A stretch of 64,000 bases of DNA from Arenibacter echinorum (GCF_003259375.1 NZ_QLLN01000006.1:186001-250000), one strand, 5' to 3'. Shown: positions 26,703-35,950, numbered from the stretch's first letter. Translations and numbers: made by a program. The notes: generated by a model from the sequence alone, not told the origin.

Positions 26703-27161
26703 TCACTCAAAAGAAATATGTCGGCTCATGTTTTCTTCCACGGACATAAAAGACTCTACCCCTTTAATACCGTCTATGGTTAAAATGGTATCCTGGTATA
26801 CATCACGGTAATGCATACTATCCCTGGCGTGCATTTTAAGAAAAATATCATACTTGCCAGTGCTGTGGTGAATTTTGACCACCTCGGGCACCTTTTGCAA
26901 GGCCTCTATAACTTGTTTGTACATAAAACTTTCACGCAGATAAACCCCTAGAAAAATGGTCATTTTCCATCCAATCTTACTGTAGTCCAGATTTAAGGTT
27001 GCACCCTTTATCAGCCCCAAATTTATCATTTTCTTGGTTCGGGCATGAACGGTACCAGGGGAAATACCTGCCTTTTTGGCTACCTCGGTATAGGGCATCT
27101 GTGCATTGTCTGCCAACAAACTTAAAATTTTGAAATCCATTTCATCTATTCTATCTTTCAT
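26703..27161 (-). CDS. Lrp/AsnC-family transcriptional regulator
   Basis: A 152-residue DNA-binding regulator. The N-terminal helix-turn-helix covers about residues 5-55 (IDEMDFKILSLLADNAQ, then VAKKAGISPGTVHARTKK), and the C-terminal RAM/ACT-like domain (about 70-145) is typical for amino-acid sensing. Family members regulate amino-acid metabolism and usually their own gene. The ATG at 27161 was chosen over a TTG three codons upstream. It faces away from the TonB receptor operon across 1.6 kb, and a 51-bp element occurs once near each of the two promoters, which makes the operon a likely target (inference). Confidence 0.9.
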   Translation of the reverse strand: MKDRIDEMDFKILSLLADNAQMPYTEVAKKAGISPGTVHARTKKMINLGLIKGATLNLDYSKIGWKMTIFLGVYLRESFMYKQVIEALQKVPEVVKIHHSTGKYDIFLKMHARDSMHYRDVYQDTILTIDGIKGVESFMSVEENMSRHISFE

Positions 27162-27254
27162 ATTGTTCAATTTGAGATTATCTAGACCATTAAATATTTG
27201 TTATCTATATAACATCAGTTGCGAAATGCTGTGTTTTATTCTGATAATTATAAG

Positions 27255-27305
27255 TTTCAGTAAATTTAATTCATCATTTCACGAAAAACACTAATAATAT
27301 GATAA
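27255..27305 (+). repeat. 51-bp direct repeat, copy A (upstream of lrp)
   Basis: Matches 28310-28360 at 45 of 51 positions with no gap; all six differences are transitions. It lies 94 bases from the lrp start codon and could hold regulator-binding sites. Confidence 0.75.
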
Positions 27306-28309
27306 TAAAAAGATGTAAAAATAATTTTATGTCATTTTTCAGAAGTAGGATTTTTCATATTATTAAAAATCATTTTTTCATTTTTTTGTTCATATCGATG
27401 CCCTTTAAACATTGAATTCTAAAATCTGACAAATCATTAGAAAAATCTATAAAATTTATTTATATGGATTATAAACTTTGATATAACTGTCAATTATTTA
27501 GTTTTAGATAAAAACAATCTCCCTTATCGAATCTTTTGGCCAACTCCCAAGATCATTAACAACTAACTATAGTTTCCTTTGAATATTGAGTATTTGGAAC
27601 CATGGCTAAACGGCATCTTGTACCAGGCACTTTTTCTAAACAATATAGCAACCTTCCAATGTAGGCTAAGAAGTTTTGTGAGTCCTCACTTTTTTATCTT
27701 TCCTTTATCCGAATATTTAACAATTACAGAAACATCCTTATTCATTTGGCTTTTGGAACTTTTACCAATGCCATAGCAATTGTTATATAGAAAAAATCGA
27801 CTCCTATATATAATAGGTATACATTTCTCAATATTGAGGTAGTTGTAATTTAAAATTATCCATGTATATAATTAAGGTACCTCTTTACCCCAATTCCATT
27901 ATTAGTTTAAATTCCCTTTTAACCATTTTGGAATTCCGGTAAGTCCATTCCCGGATACGGCCCAATGTTAATACCCTGTAAAACATTATAGATAATGTAG
28001 CTCTATTCGTAAACCTGGTTTCCCCTTAATCCGGGCACTAAAAGTTACCCCTATTCTGCTATTTATATAGTAGGAGACCTTGAATCCCCATTATGGGACC
28101 AAATCTTAGTAATATCTATAATGAATTGGGGATGATAATAAACATTGCGGATGAAAATTAAGACCTACCCCTGTACAAAACTTGCAAAAACACCCATCCA
28201 AGACCAAATAATATTGTTTTAACACTTTTTGGATCATAATAAACATATGTGTCAGTTTTTTATAAAAATAACGATGAAAAATATTCAATAAAATCGTTTT
28301 AATGGCCAA

Positions 28310-28360
28310 TTTCAATAAATTTAATTTACCATTTTACAAAAAACACCAATAATATGATAA
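28310..28360 (+). repeat. 51-bp direct repeat, copy B (upstream of the TonB receptor operon)
   Basis: The partner of 27255-27305, in the same orientation, about 240 bases upstream of the TAAATTTG box that may start the TonB receptor operon. Confidence 0.75.
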
Positions 28361-28602
28361 GAAAAATAAACAAATACTGATTTTAATGTATTATAGACAA
28401 GACGCTTTTTATCATAATCATAAAAATGAATTATTTGCAAAATTGATCATTATGACAGCATTTGTTCTTTAAAATTTAAAAAGCTGTCATTTCGGTAGAA
28501 AAATAAATTTAAAATATCGATATGATTAGTTTTATCTCTATATATACCTATAATACAGGCTTTTACAAAACTGTCAAAATTTTATTTATGCTAATGTATC
28601 GT

Positions 28603-28610
28603 TAAATTTG
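28603..28610 (+). promoter_or_regulatory. Probable -7 box of the TonB receptor operon
   Basis: TAAATTTG fits TAnnTTTG, 157 bases before the chosen ATG at 28767, which leaves a long 5' leader. A -33 element is not evident. Confidence 0.45.
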
Positions 28611-28692
28611 TAAAGTCATTTAACAACAAAAGATAGTTGTTTTCTGATAGTAAAGTATCCGGAACTTTCCTTTTACCAGGTGTACAGTTGAA

Positions 28693-28710
28693 TTTCCATG
28701 GCCATGGAAA
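28693..28710. promoter_or_regulatory. 18-bp perfect palindrome in the leader of the TonB receptor operon
   Basis: TTTCCATGGCCATGGAAA is a perfect palindrome between the -7-like box and the start codon. It could be an operator or form an RNA hairpin; it includes in-frame ATG codons that I do not regard as the start. Confidence 0.45.
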
Positions 28711-28766
28711 CGATTGAAAATGGTATGCCTAAAACATTGTTTACTAACTACCTTAAACTATTGTAT

Positions 28767-31703
28767 ATGAAGAAAGCTCTAATACTATCACTCGCACTAT
28801 TCAGTATGCTAGCGATGAACGCCCAACAAATAACTGTATCTGGAATAGTTACAGATGAAGTCGGTACCCCCCTACCAGGCGTGAATGTAGTAATCAAGGG
28901 TACCACTAAAGGAAGTATCTCGGATTTTGATGGAAATTTTTCCATTGACGCGGAATCCGACGCAGTACTATTATTATCATCCTTAGGTTATGCCAATAAG
29001 GAAATTCTAATAGGAGGAAGAACCAATATTACAGTAACCCTTCCCGAAGCTGCTGAAATGTTAACGGAAACTATAGTTATTGGCTCTAGAAGTAAAGGTA
29101 GGACCAAATTGGAAACTACTGCCCCCGTCGATGTTATTAGTATAAAGGAACAGGCTATTAATATGCCGCAAATGGACCTGGCGCAAATGCTGGTAGCTTC
29201 AGCACCCTCTTTTAGCGCCTTTCGCTCTCAGGGTGGTGACCTTTCGTCTGCGGTCGATCCCCCTACCCTTCGTGGTCTTGCCCCAAACCAAATGTTGGTA
29301 CTTATAAATGGTAAGAGAAGGCATACTTCAGCACTTTTGGCAGGTTCGCAAACTGGATCAGCCGCAAATGCAACGGATATGAGCTTCATTGTCCCGGACG
29401 CAATTGACAGGGTCGAAATTTTAAGGGACGGTGCCTCGGCGCAATACGGTTCCGATGCCATTGCCGGTGTAATGAACGTTGTACTAAAAAAGGGTACTGG
29501 AGAGTTTACCGGAAATTTTACTGTGGGCGGATTCCCAAATTCCGCCCCAGATCTTAGCGGAACCGATGTAAGCGTAGAAAATCAGGCTTTGTTGAAAGAT
29601 ACAGAACCAGATGGTATCAATTATCAATTGGCAGGAAATTATGGGGTCTCTTTTGAAGAAGGTGGCTACTTAAACCTTACAGGACTTTACCGCCAAGCAG
29701 AAGCAACAGTTCGCCCCAATATAAGTAATGCTACTCCTTATGGAGATGCATACCTGAACAACGAGCGTACGGATGCCCAAGGGAATATTATTATAACCAA
29801 CCCAGAACTGGTAGCGGCACAGGCTTCAGGCAATACGGCACTGGCCGATGAACTTAGGACAGATGCCGGACTTTCAGATGCGAGAGGCCTTACTGCCAAG
29901 GATTTTTCCTCCTATGCAGGTACCGCGGCATCCAATCTAGGAGTCGTGGCCTATAACATGGCATTTCCCATCAATGAGGATCTAAATTTCTATTCTTTTG
30001 GTGATTTTGGCTATAAATACACAGCTGGGTACAGCTGCTTTTACCGCAGAGCTGCACAAGCGGACCGAGCCAATTTTGACCTTTTTCCGAATGGATTTAG
30101 ACCCCAGATTGCCAGTACCCAGACCAACATAGCCTTTACAGGTGGAATTGAAGGTACCCTGGGCGATTTCAATTTTGATTTCAGCAACACTTTTGGCAGA
30201 AACAAAATGAATTATGACATGTTCAATACCTTCAACGCAAGTTTACAATCCGAATCTCCCACTACCATGGATCTGGGAACACATAGTTTCTACCAGAACA
30301 CTACCAATTTTGATGTATCCAAATATTTTGATGATGTATTATCTGGACTAAACGTTGCAATAGGAGTAGAACTTAGGGTAGAAAATTATCAAATTGAAGC
30401 AGGTCAGCCAGAAAGTTACTCCATAGGCGATGCTGGTATTTACACCGCTACTACGGACAACGAAGCATTATTGGGTCCTGATGGTTTTCCCTTGGAAGAT
30501 CTTAACTCCGAACCCATTGTAAATGCAGATGGCAGCCCAGTAGTTCTGCCTTATGGTGAGGCCAGTACCAACATAAATAAATTCTACAGCCCCAACTGTC
30601 AGTGCTTTAGAGGCTTTGCCCCTGAGAATGAGGCCAACGAATTTCGCTCGGTTACCGCTGCCTATTTGGATGCTGAACTTGATGTTACCGAAAAATGGCT
30701 ATTGACAGGTGCCGTTCGTACTGAGAACTACTCAGATTTTGGAGATGTCTTTACTGGGAAAATAGCTACTAGATACTCCATCTTGGATAACTTTGCCTTG
30801 AGAGGGTCTTTGAGCACGGGCTTTAGAGCTCCTTCTCTACAAGAATTGAATTATTCACACACCTTTACCTTCTTTGTAGGTCTTGATCCTTTTGATGGTA
30901 CACTTTATCCCAATACAAGTAGTGCCGCAAGAGCTATTGGTATAGAAACTCTAAGACAGGAACAATCCACCAACTTAAGTATAGGTTTCACTACCCGTCT
31001 CTTCAACAAAATAGACCTAACAGTAGATGCCTATAAGATTGATATAAAAGATCGCATCTTTGAAACCGATAACTTTGATGCCAGCGAAGCTCCTGTTTTG
31101 GCACCTATTATTGGTTCCGGATTGGCAAGTTTTAGAATAAATGGTGGTGACATAAGCACCAAAGGTGTTGAAATAGTGGCCAACTATAGAGAAAAAGTAG
31201 GTGAAGGCATGTTAGGCCTAACACTTTCAGGTGTACTCCGTGAAAACACTTTTGAAGGGGCAAGTGTTCCTGATCTTAATACCGTATTGTCCGATGAGGA
31301 ATTGGAAACTAAATACGTAAACAGGTCTTCCATAGGTCAATTCGAATCAGGTACACCAAATACCACCTTTATTGGTTCTGGAACCTATTCTTGGGGTAAA
31401 TGGTCAGGGATGCTAAGGGGATCTTATTTTGGGGAAGTAACTTCATTGGACAACACTTTCCGAACTCTTAATGATGGTTCTGAAGGATATTCTGATCAAA
31501 CCTTCTCTGCTCAATTTGTTACCGATATAGGAGTTACCCACAACTTTACTGACAAGCTTGCTTTAACTGTAGGGGGCAATAACATCTTTAATAAATACCC
31601 AGATATTCTAAGAGCTGAAGAAAGAGGATTCTACCTATACTCCAACTATCAGCAAGGTTCTAACGGAGCATATTATTTCGCTAGACTAACTTTTGGATTC
31701 TAA
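28767..31703 (+). CDS. TonB-dependent outer-membrane receptor (non-SusC type)
   Basis: A 978-residue outer-membrane receptor. The signal peptide is about residues 1-20 (KKALILSLALFSMLAMNAQ); a carboxypeptidase-like regulatory domain follows (about 22-105, with GIVTDEVGTPLPGVNVV), then the plug (PVDVISIKEQ onward, about 120-235) and a 22-strand barrel ending in FGF. The ATG at 28767 was taken because the in-frame ATG 69 bases upstream lies in the palindromic leader and would bury the signal peptide. No SusD partner follows; instead a lipoprotein, an exported aminotransferase and a carrier follow, so the cargo may be a peptide, an amino-acid derivative or a metal complex. This last point is inference. 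Confidence 0.9.
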   Translation: MKKALILSLALFSMLAMNAQQITVSGIVTDEVGTPLPGVNVVIKGTTKGSISDFDGNFSIDAESDAVLLLSSLGYANKEILIGGRTNITVTLPEAAEMLTETIVIGSRSKGRTKLETTAPVDVISIKEQAINMPQMDLAQMLVASAPSFSAFRSQGGDLSSAVDPPTLRGLAPNQMLVLINGKRRHTSALLAGSQTGSAANATDMSFIVPDAIDRVEILRDGASAQYGSDAIAGVMNVVLKKGTGEFTGNFTVGGFPNSAPDLSGTDVSVENQALLKDTEPDGINYQLAGNYGVSFEEGGYLNLTGLYRQAEATVRPNISNATPYGDAYLNNERTDAQGNIIITNPELVAAQASGNTALADELRTDAGLSDARGLTAKDFSSYAGTAASNLGVVAYNMAFPINEDLNFYSFGDFGYKYTAGYSCFYRRAAQADRANFDLFPNGFRPQIASTQTNIAFTGGIEGTLGDFNFDFSNTFGRNKMNYDMFNTFNASLQSESPTTMDLGTHSFYQNTTNFDVSKYFDDVLSGLNVAIGVELRVENYQIEAGQPESYSIGDAGIYTATTDNEALLGPDGFPLEDLNSEPIVNADGSPVVLPYGEASTNINKFYSPNCQCFRGFAPENEANEFRSVTAAYLDAELDVTEKWLLTGAVRTENYSDFGDVFTGKIATRYSILDNFALRGSLSTGFRAPSLQELNYSHTFTFFVGLDPFDGTLYPNTSSAARAIGIETLRQEQSTNLSIGFTTRLFNKIDLTVDAYKIDIKDRIFETDNFDASEAPVLAPIIGSGLASFRINGGDISTKGVEIVANYREKVGEGMLGLTLSGVLRENTFEGASVPDLNTVLSDEELETKYVNRSSIGQFESGTPNTTFIGSGTYSWGKWSGMLRGSYFGEVTSLDNTFRTLNDGSEGYSDQTFSAQFVTDIGVTHNFTDKLALTVGGNNIFNKYPDILRAEERGFYLYSNYQQGSNGAYYFARLTFGF

Positions 31704-31731
31704 TCTGTTAACGCTATAAATAATAAAAGAT

Positions 31732-32232
31732 ATGAAACATACATCTATAAAAATAATTAGTTTGCTATTTCTCGTTTTCTTCACTGCTTCCTGTGAGCAA
31801 GAAATGCCAGAAGCTGCATTAGAGGTCGCCGAAGGTGGAGGTACTTTACGAAATTATACTGCCTATACCATAGATGCTGCGGATCCTGGTGGATCCAACG
31901 TATATGGTCGCATTGTTTTTTGGAAAGGAACCCTAAACAGAACACTTGTTCAGGTTTCACTCTATAACACCATTGAAGGCCAACAGCATCCTGCACTCAT
32001 TTTAGAAGGTGCCTCAGGAGTAGGAACAACTACCCTGCTAACGCTGGATAACGTTTCCGGAGATACTGGCGAGCTAAATGACAACAAGTTTTACGTCATT
32101 GGCGACTCCTCCTTCTATGACGGGCTCCTAGACTTGGATGCACACATCAACATTTATCTAAGTGAAACAGATAATACGGTTGTGGCTTCAGGAAATATTG
32201 GCTCAAATGCCGATCCGGTAGAAAGTAATTAA
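31732..32232 (+). CDS. Putative lipoprotein in the TonB receptor operon
   Basis: A 166-residue exported lipoprotein. A hydrophobic leader ends at FTASCEQ, with Cys21 as the lipidation site. The mature part is strand-rich and resembles CHRD-like or other small beta-sandwich modules (VYGRIVFWKGTL, TLVQVSLYN, HINIYLSE), but I cannot assign a family firmly. It starts 28 bases after the TonB receptor gene, so it is likely an accessory surface or periplasmic lipoprotein of the same uptake system. Confidence 0.75.
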   Translation: MKHTSIKIISLLFLVFFTASCEQEMPEAALEVAEGGGTLRNYTAYTIDAADPGGSNVYGRIVFWKGTLNRTLVQVSLYNTIEGQQHPALILEGASGVGTTTLLTLDNVSGDTGELNDNKFYVIGDSSFYDGLLDLDAHINIYLSETDNTVVASGNIGSNADPVESN

Positions 32233-32266
32233 AAATTAAACTCTTAAACTTAAATACAATAACATT

Positions 32267-33460
32267 ATGAAAACTTTAGACAGAAGAGCATGGTTAAAAA
32301 GGGGTGCATTGACAGCCGCAGGCGCAATGGTTATGCCTCACTTGAGTTTCGGAATCTCCGAGATGCCCAAAGCACCTTTAGCACTTGATGCCCAGGGAAA
32401 TGCAATTTACACTCCATTTTTTAAGGAATTTTTACCGGACTTTAGTCGTGAAATGCCGGTATTGGAAGCTAAATTGAATGCCAACGAAAACCCTTACGGT
32501 CCTTCCCCAAAGGCAATTGCTGCTTTACAGAAAGTAGCATTCAAGGGCAATCGATATGCATGGTACGAACTATTTGACCTGATGGGTAAAATTGCTACGG
32601 AAGAAGGTGTGGACATCAAAAACATTATGATGGGACCTGGATCTTCTGATCTTTTGGAAAAAACGGCCATGGTCCTTTTTGCAAATGGTGGTAATGTGGT
32701 ATCCGCTGACCCTACTTATATGTCATTGATTCGTGTAGCAGAGGCCACAGGTGCTTCTTGGAAGGCCATTCCATGTAAGGCAGATTGGTCACATGATCTA
32801 AAAGCCATGGAAGCTGCCATTGACGCAGATACAAAATTGGTATACATCTGTAATCCCAACAATCCTACAGGAGCTATGACAGATAGTGCTGAATTGGTGG
32901 ATTTCTGTTCAAGGGTATCCGAAAAAGTTCCCATTTTCGTGGATGAGGCCTATATGGGCTTTTTAGAGGATGGTGCCAAACAAAGTATGGTATCTCTAGT
33001 AAATGAAGGCAAGGACGTTATCATAGCCCGAACATTCTCAAAAATACACGGTATGGCCGGCCTAAGGGTAGGATATATCGTGGCACTGGAATCGACTCTG
33101 GCAAAACTTGAAAAAGTTACCCGTGGGGGTATGGGCATTGCATACACTTCCATATTTGCAGCTACGGCCAGTATGGATGATGTAGCCTTTCAGAACAAAT
33201 CCAGAACGCTGAACACTGCATGTCGCGAATATGTCTACCAAAGCTTGGATAAAATGGGCTTTGAGTACATTCCGTCTTCCACAAGTTTCATAATCTTCCC
33301 CATAGAAATGGAAGGAAAGGCCTTCCTTGAAAAAATGACTGCCCAAAAAGTAGGTGTTCGTGCCTTCGAGATCATGGGCAAGAACTGGTGCCGTGTAAGT
33401 ATGGGTACCATGGAGGAAATGAAGCTATTTACAAAAGCGTTGGAAAAAGTATTGGTTTAA
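32267..33460 (+). CDS. Tat-exported class I/II PLP aminotransferase (HisC-like)
   Basis: A 397-residue fold-type I aminotransferase most like histidinol-phosphate aminotransferase. The PLP lysine is in FSKIHGMAG (Lys259); other landmarks are CNPNNPTG (195-202), VDEAYM (Asp226) and Arg267. The N-terminus DRRAWLKRG plus a hydrophobic stretch is a twin-arginine signal, so the enzyme is probably exported folded with its cofactor, whereas true HisC is cytoplasmic. It follows the lipoprotein gene by 34 bases and precedes an AEC transporter. The substrate is presumably an amino acid brought in by the TonB receptor; histidine biosynthesis is unlikely. Confidence 0.88.
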   Translation: MKTLDRRAWLKRGALTAAGAMVMPHLSFGISEMPKAPLALDAQGNAIYTPFFKEFLPDFSREMPVLEAKLNANENPYGPSPKAIAALQKVAFKGNRYAWYELFDLMGKIATEEGVDIKNIMMGPGSSDLLEKTAMVLFANGGNVVSADPTYMSLIRVAEATGASWKAIPCKADWSHDLKAMEAAIDADTKLVYICNPNNPTGAMTDSAELVDFCSRVSEKVPIFVDEAYMGFLEDGAKQSMVSLVNEGKDVIIARTFSKIHGMAGLRVGYIVALESTLAKLEKVTRGGMGIAYTSIFAATASMDDVAFQNKSRTLNTACREYVYQSLDKMGFEYIPSSTSFIIFPIEMEGKAFLEKMTAQKVGVRAFEIMGKNWCRVSMGTMEEMKLFTKALEKVLV

Positions 33461-33585
33461 GTTGAGTTTACCCACGGGTTGGATCAATAGGAGGGTCTTA
33501 CAGATCTTTCTATGATCCAACTACTGTTGGGTTCTTTATTACGGAAACCCCCGAACGGAATAGTGAATTATTAAGAACTTATAAT

Positions 33586-34737
33586 ATGAATTATGCATTA
33601 CAAAAAACATTAGAACTCCTACTGATCATAGGTCTGGGTCTGTTACTACAAAAAAAGGTAGCTAAGGATGACCTAAAAGGGATTAAGACCTTGATATTGA
33701 GCGTGGCATTGCCAGCTACAATTTTTGTGGCCCTATTAAAAATAGAACTCAAAGGATCATTATTGATTTTTCCCCTTATGGCTTTGGTATTTAATTTTAT
33801 AATGGCCATAGCCACTAAGTACCTATTGGCACCTTCACTACCAAACAATGAAGGAGCTAAAAAAAGAACATTGACAATGCTCCTCCCCTCTTTGGCACCA
33901 GGACTTTCCTGTTTCCCCTTTATCATAGTCTACTTGGGGGATGAATATCTGGCCTTGGCCGCATTGGCAGACGTTGGCAACAAAATCTTTGTCCTTATCC
34001 TTTTGTATATGTTAGGGATGCACTGGTATCATGCAAGGGCCGTCAAAGATTTGGTTGCAACTACTTCCAGTAAGTTAAAAGGCCTGTTTCTTTCAATGCT
34101 GAACGAACCTATTAACCTGGTTATAATAGTAGCTATGGTACTTTTGGGGTTCGGACTAACCCTTAGTTCTTTTCCTGAGTTCTTGGGGAATACCATAGTT
34201 CAAATGAGCTTGATTATGACACCTTTGGTGCTCCTTTTTATCGGTATGGCAGTGCGTATAAAATTTAGGGAATTCGGCTTTATCTTTTCACTTTTGATGA
34301 GACGCGCAGGAATCACCTTTTTACTATCGGCTATTTTTGTTTTCCTATTTCCAGCATTGGCCGCTCCTATGATTTTATTTATTGTGGTATTCCCACAAAG
34401 TGCTTGCAGTTTTTGGCCGTTTGCCCATATGAGTGCTGTAAGTACATTGGAGGAAAAGGACGAACAGAAGAAGCCTACTTTCGATATTAACTTTGCCGTT
34501 AATATTTTGGCTTGTTCCATGCCGTTCTCTACCATTTTAATCATTAGTATTTTTTCCTTCAGCGAATTTTTCGTGAGTCCAGTGGTGCTGACGGTTACAG
34601 GAATTATAATGTTGGCAGTTACCTATATTCCTTATTTGGTCTCTAAATTGAAAAGGAGCGATAAATCCGAGGAAGTTGTTAACTACAATACCTTTTTTGG
34701 AATAAATACCAATGCACATTCATCGGAAAATAATTAA
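33586..34737 (+). CDS. AEC-family (auxin efflux carrier-like) transporter
   Basis: A 383-residue inner-membrane transporter with about ten hydrophobic segments, starting NYALQKTLELLLIIGLGLLL. A longer hydrophilic loop around residues 290-305 contains EEKDEQKK. AEC proteins export or import carboxylates, amino acids or small peptides. It is the last gene of the TonB receptor operon, 125 bases after the aminotransferase gene; the gap holds a 9-bp inverted repeat (GTTGGATCA/TGATCCAAC, 33478-33521). The likely role is movement of the keto acid or amino acid product. A strong terminator follows. Confidence 0.8.
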   Translation: MNYALQKTLELLLIIGLGLLLQKKVAKDDLKGIKTLILSVALPATIFVALLKIELKGSLLIFPLMALVFNFIMAIATKYLLAPSLPNNEGAKKRTLTMLLPSLAPGLSCFPFIIVYLGDEYLALAALADVGNKIFVLILLYMLGMHWYHARAVKDLVATTSSKLKGLFLSMLNEPINLVIIVAMVLLGFGLTLSSFPEFLGNTIVQMSLIMTPLVLLFIGMAVRIKFREFGFIFSLLMRRAGITFLLSAIFVFLFPALAAPMILFIVVFPQSACSFWPFAHMSAVSTLEEKDEQKKPTFDINFAVNILACSMPFSTILIISIFSFSEFFVSPVVLTVTGIIMLAVTYIPYLVSKLKRSDKSEEVVNYNTFFGINTNAHSSENN

Positions 34738-34774
34738 TACTTCTAAATAAGTACTGATAGTTTTTCAAAAAATA

Positions 34775-34807
34775 AAAAGGCCCCTGAAATACATTCAGGG
34801 GCCTTTT
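34775..34807. terminator. Bidirectional terminator between convergent genes
   Basis: 14-bp arms AAAAGGCCCCTGAA and TTCAGGGGCCTTTT flank a 5-base loop, with A and T tracts on both sides, so it can end the plus-strand AEC gene and the convergent minus-strand gene. Confidence 0.9.
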
Positions 34808-34829
34808 ATTATTATTTTATTGGACTAGC

Positions 34830-35186
34830 TTAAAGGATACTTCCTTTTTTACTAACTTCCAAAGGAATACGATATATCACTCCTTGTTCAAAAGTTCCTT
34901 TTGTAACCTTTTGGAAATCGATACTATTGCGAATATAGGTCTCCAATGCTTCGTTTTCCGTTTTAACACTTAGAACCCGTAAATAATCACCATTGTCCAA
35001 GGCAACTCGTACCTCGGCTGTTGCGCCACGAATCTCATCGGGAATAATATTGTCGCTCAACATTTGGAAAACTTGGGTTGTAACCGCCTTCGCGGGTTTT
35101 GCTTCGCCTTTTTGGGGATCGGTTGCAAAGACTTGAACTACATTCAACAACATTGCAGCCATCAAGATAAATACTGACTTTTTCAT
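34830..35186 (-). CDS. Small secreted protein with TonB-C-terminal-like domain
   Basis: A 118-residue exported protein. The signal peptide is about residues 1-22 (ending VFAT). The mature 95 residues include AEVRVALDNGDYLRVLSVKTENEALETY and a final strand IYRIPLEV, a pattern like the compact beta-alpha-beta fold at the C-terminus of TonB energy transducers. It has no TonB transmembrane anchor or proline-rich linker, so it cannot itself be an energy transducer; the likeness may only be structural. It is monocistronic, converging on the AEC gene at a shared terminator. Upstream are a TAAGTTTG box and a 21-bp palindrome. Confidence 0.65.
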   Translation of the reverse strand: MKKSVFILMAAMLLNVVQVFATDPQKGEAKPAKAVTTQVFQMLSDNIIPDEIRGATAEVRVALDNGDYLRVLSVKTENEALETYIRNSIDFQKVTKGTFEQGVIYRIPLEVSKKGSIL

Positions 35187-35228
35187 ATTTTAAGGATGTT
35201 TTAGATTTGTTTTTTAACTAATTCTACT

Positions 35229-35236
35229 CAAACTTA
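35229..35236 (-). promoter_or_regulatory. Probable -7 box of the small secreted protein gene
   Basis: On the minus strand the sequence reads TAAGTTTG, matching TAnnTTTG, 43 bases upstream of the start codon at 35186. The palindrome at 35249-35269 overlaps the region upstream of it. Confidence 0.45.
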
Positions 35237-35248
35237 TTAAATATATCG

Positions 35249-35269
35249 CAATATAGACCGTCTATATTG
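35249..35269. promoter_or_regulatory. 21-bp palindromic operator candidate
   Basis: CAATATAGAC and GTCTATATTG are exact 10-bp arms around a single C. The TATAGAC half-site looks like a TetR-family operator (inference). It sits just upstream of the box at 35229-35236, so it could control the minus-strand gene. Confidence 0.45.
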
Positions 35270-35493
35270 TAGATTTAGTAAATTTTAACATTACAAAATA
35301 CGAATATGCAAAATATAGGCAAAAAGCTAACGAATCGTCAGGTTTTCTTGGGGTTGGCATAGGCCGTAGTTGCAAACCTTGAAGGGAAATGTATGGAAAA
35401 GAAGAGTTTCATAATATAATGAAGCTTTTACTAGAAATTTATTTAATGATTACAAGGCAGCTCTGGCAGGATCGTTGCCTATAAAAACCCGAC

Positions 35494-35950
35494 GCGGGCT
35501 AGCGCCTGTACAGATTTTTTATTTTTCTCGGTTTAAGTGCCTAGCGCCGAAAATGAACCATCCTATACAGGATTACCTCACTGCGTTCGGTGATCCTGTT
35601 TGGGGTTCGGTGCTCAAGATAATCCGATGCAGGCTAGCGCCTGTACAGATTTTTTGTTTTTCCCGGTTTAAGTGCCTGACAGTGGAAAGAACTATCATTT
35701 TACAGGATTACCTCGCTCCGCTCGGTGATCCTGTTTGGGGTTCATTGCTCAAGATAATCCGATACAGGCTAGCGCCTGTACAGTTTTTTTGTTTTTATCG
35801 GTTTAAGTGCCTGACTGTGGAAAGAACTATCATTTTACAGGATTACCTCGCTCCGCTCGGTGATCCTGTTTGGGGTTCATTGCTCAAGATAATCCGATAC
35901 AGGCTAGCGCCTGTACAGTTTTTTTGTTTTTAACGGTTTAAGTGCCTAGC
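35494..35950. repeat. 135-bp tandem repeat, about 3.4 copies, palindrome-rich
   Basis: The period is exactly 135 bp: the element GCCTGTACAG recurs at matching points in copies starting 35494, 35629, 35764 and 35899. Each unit holds a hairpin around ACAGGCTAGCGCCTGT (GCGGG or GCAGG variants in the first two), a T-tract TTTTTTTGTTTTTA, and a second hairpin CAGGAT...ATCCTG. The last two full copies differ at few positions. It sits just beyond the tRNA-Pro terminator, whose AATCCGAT and T-tract sequences it echoes in reverse. It stays open in one frame because 135 is divisible by 3; I regard it as noncoding. Confidence 0.85.

Larger units (their letters stand above)
27162..28766. other. 1.6-kb AT-rich intergenic region with duplicated element
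   Basis: No supported gene lies between lrp and the TonB receptor operon. Contents seen: a 51-bp direct repeat (27255-27305 and 28310-28360), a 12-bp palindrome CTCAATATTGAG (27827-27838), a -7-like box TAAATTTG (28603-28610) and an 18-bp palindrome (28693-28710). Short frames at 27579-27776 and 28106-28315 (minus) have no domain features. Confidence 0.6.

Noticed and set aside
27579..28315. Short frames at 27579-27776 (+) and 28106-28315 (-) as small genes
   Set aside because: Start codons, composition and lack of domains or promoter boxes give no support.
35475..35933. A 152-codon plus-strand frame across the 135-bp repeats
   Set aside because: It stays open only because the repeat length is a multiple of three; it starts with TTG, and the hairpins and T-tracts point to noncoding sequence.
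35494..35950. CRISPR-like array
   Set aside because: The 135-bp unit has no short repeat/spacer alternation, and no cas genes are present; it is a plain tandem repeat.
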